A stretch of 64,000 bases of DNA. Origin: Channa striata (Eukaryota; Chordata; Actinopteri; Anabantiformes; Channidae). Under the pieces are notes generated by a model. It was not told the DNA's origin, searched no databases, and worked only from the letters and a program-made list of their open reading frames with translations. The stretch lies in assembly GCA_033026295.1 (NCBI GenBank), contig CM065181.1, positions 682,001 to 746,000 of the forward strand. Reading direction: 5' to 3'. Position 1 is the first letter of the stretch. The number at the start of each line of letters is the position of its first letter. The position numbers and the translations under genes are program-made. Positions 58,419-64,000 of the stretch are shown here, piece by piece.

Positions 58419-58907
58419 TGTCAGGATTCTGGACTTTTTGTTAGTTTGGGTTTTTGTTCATTTACTGTTGTGGCGTTTTATTTTGTAGTATTGAGTCTTG
58501 CTTCCTGTTCGTTTCTTTGGCTTGTTTTACTTTTCTCGTTTGTCCAAATTAGTTTCACCTGTCTTCTTGGTTATTTAAGCCCTGTTCCCTCTTCACTGTT
58601 TGTTGGTTTGTCTCACTCACTCACTCGCTTTGTCTGCCGTATGCTTGTTTGTACTCGTTGGTCTTCGCTTGGTCTGAGGTTTGGTCCCCTTTGTTTGCTC
58701 CTTATTTGGTTCTTGTTTGTTGGTTTAAGTGTAGTCTTTTTTTTTTTTGCCCCCTCATAGTTTGTCTAGTTTGTTTGTATGTTTTTGTATGTTTTGTTTT
58801 TGGGAGAGTTGTAGCTTTTGTTGTTATTTAAATAAATTATTATTTCTCACACACTGCCGTCGTCACCACCCTGGGTCCTTATTATACCCGTTACCACAAA
58901 TCTGACA
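58419..58907 (+). mobile_element. Solo LTR
   Basis: 489 bp starting TGTCAGGATTCTGGAC and ending AAATCTGACA, so the ends form the short inverted repeat TGTCAG/CTGACA with the canonical TG...CA. Flanking five-mers are ATTAT (58,414-58,418) and ATTAC (58,908-58,912), a 4/5 match to a target duplication. An AAATAAA polyadenylation signal lies at 58,829-58,835, about 75 bp before the end. No internal retroelement sequence is present, so two LTRs probably recombined. Ty3/Gypsy origin is likely from the T-rich style, but unproven. The plus frame 58,410-58,760 is a by-product of the T-rich body. Confidence 0.75.
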
Positions 58908-58912
58908 ATTAC

Positions 58913-59136
58913 GCCCTGTCAGTACAAAGGATAAAATTCCTGTAATGCAACAAAAGAAATTTGGTTGTGTTGTTAATATTGCAGTGCATTTAGTAATGCT
59001 GCGCTTGTATTGCCAAATTGAAGTGTGTTTGCATGTGTTTTGTTTCTTAGCACGTGTTTTCTTAATTTAAATTGCTGTGATCTTTACGGTCCACCATAAT
59101 TCTGTACTAGCACCAATACTTTTAACTTTATACACA
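58913..59136. other. Intergenic
   Basis: Nothing recognised. Confidence 0.35.
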
Positions 59137-59340
59137 TTCTACATTTAATGGGAAGCCAATGGAGAGAAGCTAATGAAAGTGAAATATGATCTCTCTTACC
59201 AATCCCAGTCAGCAATTTTGCTGCAGCATTTTGGATTAATTGAAGGCTTTTTAGAGAGTTACTGGGGCAGCAGTAGTCCAATCTAGAAGTAAGGAGTGCA
59301 TGAACCAGTTTTTCAGCATCGCTTTGAGACAGGAGGCTCG
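59137..59340 (-). repeat. L2-clade LINE, copy F, internal fragment
   Basis: Minus-strand match to the C-terminal coding part (QLIQNAAAKLLTGIGKRDHI, HWLPIKCR). It has an abrupt end at 59,137 and a small deletion near 59,272 relative to copy A. No tail. Confidence 0.75.
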
Positions 59341-59934
59341 TAAATTTAAAGACTAAATAACATCAAAAACAATTTTGGTGTATTTTCTACAATATAAATC
59401 CATATCAATATCAATTCACACTGACTCTGATATGTGTACTTTAGACATGCATTACCTTTGAAACCACCAAGTTATTTTACTATTTAAGTCTATTTTTCTC
59501 TGACATGTTTAATGTAGCATAATCCCCAGAGACAGCTGTTTAGATCTGTTCATAAGCTGTTATAAACTTTTTAAAGGTGTTAATTACTCTGGGTTGTACT
59601 GTCTCATATGCTTTGTGACTTTACTTTCTTTGATCTCTGCAGCAGGTAGGAGAACATTAATAACATAAAGTAATTCATATTCAGTCATATTCAATGTGTC
59701 ATATTCAATGACTATTGAATGCTATTAGGAAAAACATTTCAAGACAACATATTTTGCCCCACTGAAACTTGGTTGCAGCACGAAGAATATGTCAGTCTAA
59801 ATGAGTCAACCCCCCCAATTCATATTATCATATCTCTAGAAGCAGGCCGAGTTTGAGGAGTATCAGCAACCTTCCTCTCAAACTTACCAATAAACCATTG
59901 AACTAAACAAGGGTATAACTCAATTTTATTCAAT
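59341..59934. other. Intergenic
   Basis: Nothing recognised. Confidence 0.35.
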
Positions 59935-60150
59935 TCATTTTTATTTATATAGTGCCAAATAACAACAAAACTGTGATTCCCTACTTTCAGGCAGCCAAGT
60001 AACGCTCTACTAAGCCTTCAATTAATCCAAATGCTGCAGCAAGATTACTGACAGTATTGGTAAGGGAGACTATATTTCACCTCCTCTAGCTCCTCTCCAT
60101 TGGCGTCCCATTAAATGTAGAATAGAACCCTTCTTCTCACATTTAATCTC
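59935..60150 (+). repeat. L2-clade LINE, copy G, rearranged fragment
   Basis: A minus-orientation tail scrap (TTTTTATTTATATAGTGCC, 59,938-59,957) is followed at about 59,972 by plus-orientation coding sequence (GTGATTCCCTACTTTCAGGC to AATGTAGAATAGAACCC, 60,130). The fragment is cut by the RTE LINE. A plus-orientation L2 3' UTR piece (CTGGTCAAGGCAGATGGCCG, 62,010-62,040) on the other side of RTE may be the same copy. Confidence 0.6.
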
Positions 60151-60358
60151 TACTACTAACTTCTCTTTCAGCTTTTCCCATCAGGGGTCGCCACAGCGAA
60201 TCCTCCTTTTCCACCTCACTCTATCCTGGGCATCTTCCACTCTGACACTACCCAACCTCAGGTTCTCTCTTAGCAGATCCATATACAGTATCTCCTCCAT
60301 GGTCGCCCTCTTGCCTGGCAGTTCCATCTCCAACATCCTTCTACCAATATATTCACTA

Positions 60359-60893
60359 TTACTGCTCTCTACTCTCACTGCAAATCACAATGTCATCTGC
60401 AAATAGCATTGTCCAGGGAGATTTCTGTCTGACCTCATCTGTCAACCTGTCCATCAGCATAGCAAACAAGAAGGGACTCAAAGCCGATCCTTGGTGTAGT
60501 CCCACCTCCACCTCTAACTGCTCTGTCTGACCTACAGCACCTTTTCCCATCATCATACTCCTCACATACATGTCCTGGACTACTCAACGTACTTCTCTGC
60601 TACTCCCAACGTGGTTGTTGGGAGTATGTGGTTATACAGTACCAAAGCTCCCCCCTTGGCACTCTGTCATATGCCCCTGTCACACACAATGCAGCTCTTT
60701 CTGACCATGTCTGTACTTGTCTATCAACATTCTCAAATCGAAAATTAATCAGTGGTTCTCTTATGGGATATGAAACCATACTGCTGCTCACAAATCTCCA
60801 CCTCCTTCCTAAGCCTGCCTTCCACTTCTCTTTCCCACATCTTCTTGTGTGGCTCATCAGCTTCATTCCTCTGTAGTTGCTGCAGTTCTGCAT
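60359..60893 (-). pseudogene. RTE reverse transcriptase core relic
   Basis: Two minus-strand frames. 60,600-60,893 includes CSNYRGMKLMSHT and AYDRVPRGELWY (motif A region). 60,359-60,571 includes GLHQGSALSPF (motif B) and FADDIVICSE (motif C, Asp pair near 60,390). Between them an inverted repeat at 60,601-60,626 replaces the expected sequence and breaks the frame. After FADD the sequence skips directly to the C-terminal tail. Confidence 0.8.
60601..60626. repeat. Small perfect inverted repeat in RTE
   Basis: TACTCCCAAC (60,601-60,610), loop GTGGTT, then GTTGGGAGTA (60,617-60,626). It lies in coding sequence of the RTE LINE. Confidence 0.9.
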
Positions 60894-62004
60894 GTCACCC
60901 TTATTCTTAAGTCACAAGGACCAACAGCCTTTCCACTCTTCATCCTTTTCAGAACCTTCCCCACCTCATCCTTATTAATCTATGCTATTTCCTGCTTCAC
61001 AATATCCACATTTTCCTACCTTATTTCCTTGTAATTTTCCACATTCACATCTGTCTTTAATCACCCTTATCTGTTGCACATCTTTCCCATCCCTATCTCT
61101 CTTTCTGCTAGCCCATACAAGGCCTTTTCTCCTTCTTTCGTGTCTAACCTGTCATACAGCTCATCGTAAGCTTTCAGTTTGGCCTTTGCCACCTCCCTCT
61201 TCACTCTGCAGTGCACTTCCTTGTACTCGTGTCTACTCTCCTCAGTCTTTTCTACATCCCACTTCCTTTTAGCCAACCTCTTCCTCTGGATGCAGTCCTG
61301 TACTCCTCATTCCACCACCAAGTGTCTTTATCTTCTTTCCTCCTTCCAGATGACACACCCAGCACCTTCCTATCTGTTTCCCTGATTACCATATCTGGAA
61401 GCTCTTCATGACCACCCAGAGCCTGTCTCAACTTCTGCAGGAATTCCTCGCAAGTTTCTTCATTCTTTAGCTTCCACCACTTGTCTTTTCTGTCTTTCCT
61501 CTCTTCTTCTTCCTGGCCACCAGAGTCATCTTACACACCACCATGCAGTGCTGTCTGGCTACATTCTCTCCTACCACCCCTTTGCAGTCACTAACCTCTA
61601 TTAAATGACCTCGTCTACATAGAATGTAGTCCACCTGTGTACTCTTACCTGTGTTGACTACAGCCATTTCCAAGTCCACCACCATCTGTCCTTCTGGATT
61701 CCTTTCCTTTACACCAAACCTGCCCATCACTTCTGCTCCCCTCACCAACATGCCCATTGAAGTCTGCTCAAACAACTAGTCTCTCTCCTCTGGGGATACT
61801 CTCTATGACCTCATCAAACTCCCTCAGAATCTCTCCTGCTCTTCTGTCTCACAGCTAACTTGTTGAGCATACCCACTGATTACATTCACCATCACCCCTT
61901 GGATTTCTAGCTTTAGGCTCAATACCCTGTATGAGGCTTTTTTCACCTCTAGAACATTGTTCACAAACTCCCCCATCAGGATCACTCCTACCCCGTTTCT
62001 TTTC

Positions 62005-62045
62005 CCCCCCCACTGGTCAAGGCAGATGGCCGCCCACCCTGAAAG
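62005..62045 (+). repeat. L2 3' UTR fragment
   Basis: CACTGGTCAAGGCAGATGGC and CGCCCACCCTGA match the L2 3' UTR (57,420-57,450 in copy E) in plus orientation. It is wedged between the RTE 5' side and the composite repeat. Confidence 0.65.
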
Positions 62046-62052
62046 AAAACCC

Positions 62053-62830
62053 TTCCTTTCTTGAGAAAAGTATTGACTGAGGAGTTACTAGGACATTATG
62101 CTTGTTTGGGCTTGGTTTACTGGACATTACATATTTTAGGTTGATGATTTAACGGATTTTACGCCTTGTAGACAGATAAAATAAAGAGAGAATTGTGGAA
62201 AACACACACAGCAGTGTTAGACTAAAAATAGAATCACATACCAACAGCAAGTATGGTGGAGGAAGCATGGTTTGGGACTGCTTTGTGGCCTCTGGTCCTG
62301 GAATGCTTGCTGTTGAGGATGGGAAAATAAATTAGGACATCCTACAGGACAATGTCAGGAGGGCTCTCTGCAAGCTGAAGTTCAGTGAAAGCTGGGTTAT
62401 CAGACATCTTGAGCATATGGCTAAACCAAAATTCCTCCTTAGTGTTGTGCAGGTTGTTATCTTGGCATTCCAGTAAAAAAAAGTGCAGGATAGGGGCCAC
62501 ATTAAAGTTCAGTCTACTAGCCTGTCCAAGGTAACTGGGTTTTATTCAAGATGAGGACAAAAGAATGTATTCACCTATTCACTGCCTTATTCATCCATGC
62601 TGCTAACTCTTCACTCATAACTTTGTAGCCTTTTCCACTTTTCCTGGTTCTGCCAGACGTTTCTTTCATTAAAGGGAGTTTTTCTTCTCCACTGTTGCCT
62701 ATGGCTTGCTCAAGGGGGGATTGTTGGGTTTTTTCTACATAACTGTACAGTCTCGACTTTATTATGTAAAGTAAATTAAGATGATTTTATAAAGTCATAT
62801 AAATAAAGTTGAACTGAATTGACTTAAATT
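62053..62830 (+). mobile_element. Composite Tc1-fragment/L2-tail repeat, copy 2
   Basis: Collinear with 35,567-36,460: TATTGACTGAGGAGTTACTA, ATTACATATTTTAGG, AGCAAGTATGGTGGAGGAAG (Tc1-like KYGGG motif), TTAGTGTTGTGCAGG and AGCCTGTCCAAGG. It joins the L2 tail at about 62,630. This copy keeps the complete L2 end (ATATAAATAAAGTTGAACTG) but lacks about 45 bp at the start of the L2 part and about 80 bp near the beginning. No functional frame. Confidence 0.7.
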
Positions 62831-64000
62831 GAGAGGAATTTGGAAGAATAAGATCTACAAAGGTATAAATGAAGATTAGTACGTTTTGCATTTTTGTAAT
62901 TTTGTACTTGTAAAAAGTTGCATCACTGTTAAATTTGCCACAATTAGTCACACTGGATCATTATAATACAAGCTTGGGTAAGTCACTACCTTCAAATTAT
63001 TATTAATAACGCTTCTAATTGTGTATAATTGGTAAGATATTAAGAAAATATTGCTTTTTGTGAGTGTATATTCATGTGATAGGTTTCATATTTGTAAATA
63101 CATTGAAGTATAACCATTGTATTACCTGATTGTGGATTCATATTATGGTAATAAAGCAATTTTTTTTGTGAAAGTCTTCAGCTGGGCGGTCAACTTCCAA
63201 GCTTCTCGTGCCACTAAACCTGCTGGAAATTTAACCTCTGCATCAATTCTTGGCAGTTTCAATTGTTGTCTTTACTGCCATTAACCTGACTGTCCTTGTA
63301 CATTTACAGTGCTGTTTACTTAAGGAAATCTTACTTTTTGTGCAGTGTGTCCCCGTATGGCCTTATCAGAGCTCAGACTTCCCAAATTCACTGGGAAAGC
63401 CTAAAGCCTGCAAAGCTTGCAGTCCATTTTCCTGTTTGAGTCAGAGCCAGGGCAGTTTTTTCCCTTTTATGTTATAACCTATAACGACTAAATCAAACAT
63501 TAAAACTCAAAATTTATTTTTTCTGTTTTTATTTCAGGTTCTTAAAGAACAAAAATGTAGATGTTTTTGAAGGGGTTACTTCGAATATGTGTCTGCTGTA
63601 TACAGCACCAGGTGCTCCAAAGAAAAAACAACTCTGTTCTAGTCATACTAACATACTAGTAATGTAGACTGAATAAATGACTTAAACCTCAAATGCAGCT
63701 TACCTTTTATATCCCCTCTCTCTCCACCTATGTGTGCTGTACTCAATTTCCAGCTTCAGTGAGAATGAAGAAAGATAGGGGGAGAAAATTGGAAGTTTGG
63801 TTTAAAATGCAGACTGCCCTGGCTTTCTGCTTGATGGCCTGTGACATCTCCCTGCACCACACTTTGCATGGCAGAATAGGAGCTTGTAATAGAATTTCCC
63901 CCACTGAGGAGGTTAATTACATTCTTTCTCTTCCCTCCTTCTACCTTTGCTGCAAAATAAAATAAAATAAAATGCACCAGATTGCCTGTAAGCTTCTGTG
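62831..64000. other. Intergenic
   Basis: No element or gene recognised. Open frames at 63,250-63,477 (plus), 63,693-63,965 (plus) and 63,756-63,977 (minus) overlap or lack motifs. The stretches 63,350-63,480 and 63,770-63,950 have a more balanced base composition than their surroundings. Confidence 0.35.

Larger units (their letters stand above)
60157..61990 (-). mobile_element. RTE-clade LINE, degenerate
   Basis: A minus-strand non-LTR element. From 5' to 3': endonuclease C-terminal part (VMGRFGVKERNPEGQMVVD, STQVDYILCRRGHLIEVSDC; 61,467-61,775), linker (EYKEVHCRVKREVAKAKLKA; 61,067-61,276), RT (SNYRGMKLMSHT, YDRVPRGELWYC; then VGLHQGSALSPFLFAMLMD and FADDIVICSESREQ; 60,359-60,571), and the C-terminal end (RVRWKRRIRCGDP; 60,181-60,378). 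The 3' tail (GGCGACCCCTGATGGGAAAA on the minus strand) follows directly. Frame breaks and a deletion after FADD (about 60,362) make it inactive. Related fish copies are often mis-annotated as a craniofacial development protein. Confidence 0.88.

Noticed and set aside
58410..58760. Plus-strand 116-codon hydrophobic frame
   Set aside because: It lies inside the solo LTR and is explained by T-rich composition.
60157..61990. Craniofacial development protein-like host gene
   Set aside because: This is the usual database name for RTE LINE endonuclease/RT copies in fishes. The region has LINE domain order and a LINE tail.
1..64000. A new host-encoded multi-gene system
   Set aside because: No cluster of intact, non-transposon genes is present on either strand. 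Every multi-domain coding stretch resolves to a known transposable-element family.

Overview
The window looks like teleost fish DNA, most likely percomorph: it is AT-rich, lacks any bacterial gene organisation, and is crowded with repeat families characteristic of ray-finned fishes (L2/Maui-type, Rex1-like and RTE LINEs, BEL/Pao, Tc1, hAT and pogo-like DNA transposons, tRNA-derived SINEs). I could not support any intact host protein-coding gene, rRNA, tRNA or CRISPR array. Almost every recognisable coding stretch is a transposable-element relic broken by stops, frameshifts or truncation.

Layout. 0-9 kb: a SINE, a 2-kb minus-strand L2 LINE (2.09-4.09 kb), a possible old LINE and a Tc1 relic. 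9.4-15.2 kb: an LTR-like block abutting a degenerate minus-strand BEL/Pao pol gene (protease, RT, RNase H, integrase) that is interrupted by a small non-autonomous hAT element, followed by a LINE tail and a BEL-like gag relic on the opposite strand. 15.3-17.8 kb: a degenerate plus-strand Rex1-like LINE. 18.9-19.3 kb: a second BEL/Pao integrase fragment. 19.9-27.1 kb: a nested stack, with a minus-strand L2 split by a near full-length Rex1-like LINE and by a hAT transposon (23,355-25,612) that has matching terminal inverted repeats and a perfect 8-bp target duplication. 27-34 kb: another L2 copy, a pogo-like element with TA target duplication, and a tRNA-SINE carrying an RTE-type tail. 34.9-36.5 kb: a Tc1 relic and a composite Tc1/L2-tail repeat that recurs at 62.1-62.8 kb. 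37-56 kb: mostly unrecognised AT-rich DNA with an L2 copy, SINE pieces, a Rex1-like fragment and two large inverted repeats (41.4-41.8 and 52.4-53.5 kb). 56-64 kb: a plus-strand L2 3' half, a solo LTR with target duplication, an RTE LINE split into an L2 fragment, and the second composite repeat.

The functional links are between parasites rather than host genes. The RTE LINE (60.2-62.0 kb) belongs to a family whose 3' end is shared by the SINE at 33.6 kb. L2 copies share a 3' tail that is also attached to the two composite repeats. DNA transposons have used the retroelements as landing sites. I found no convincing new host system. The most interesting signals are the repeated composite element, the inverted repeats that look like template-switch scars, and the datable nesting.
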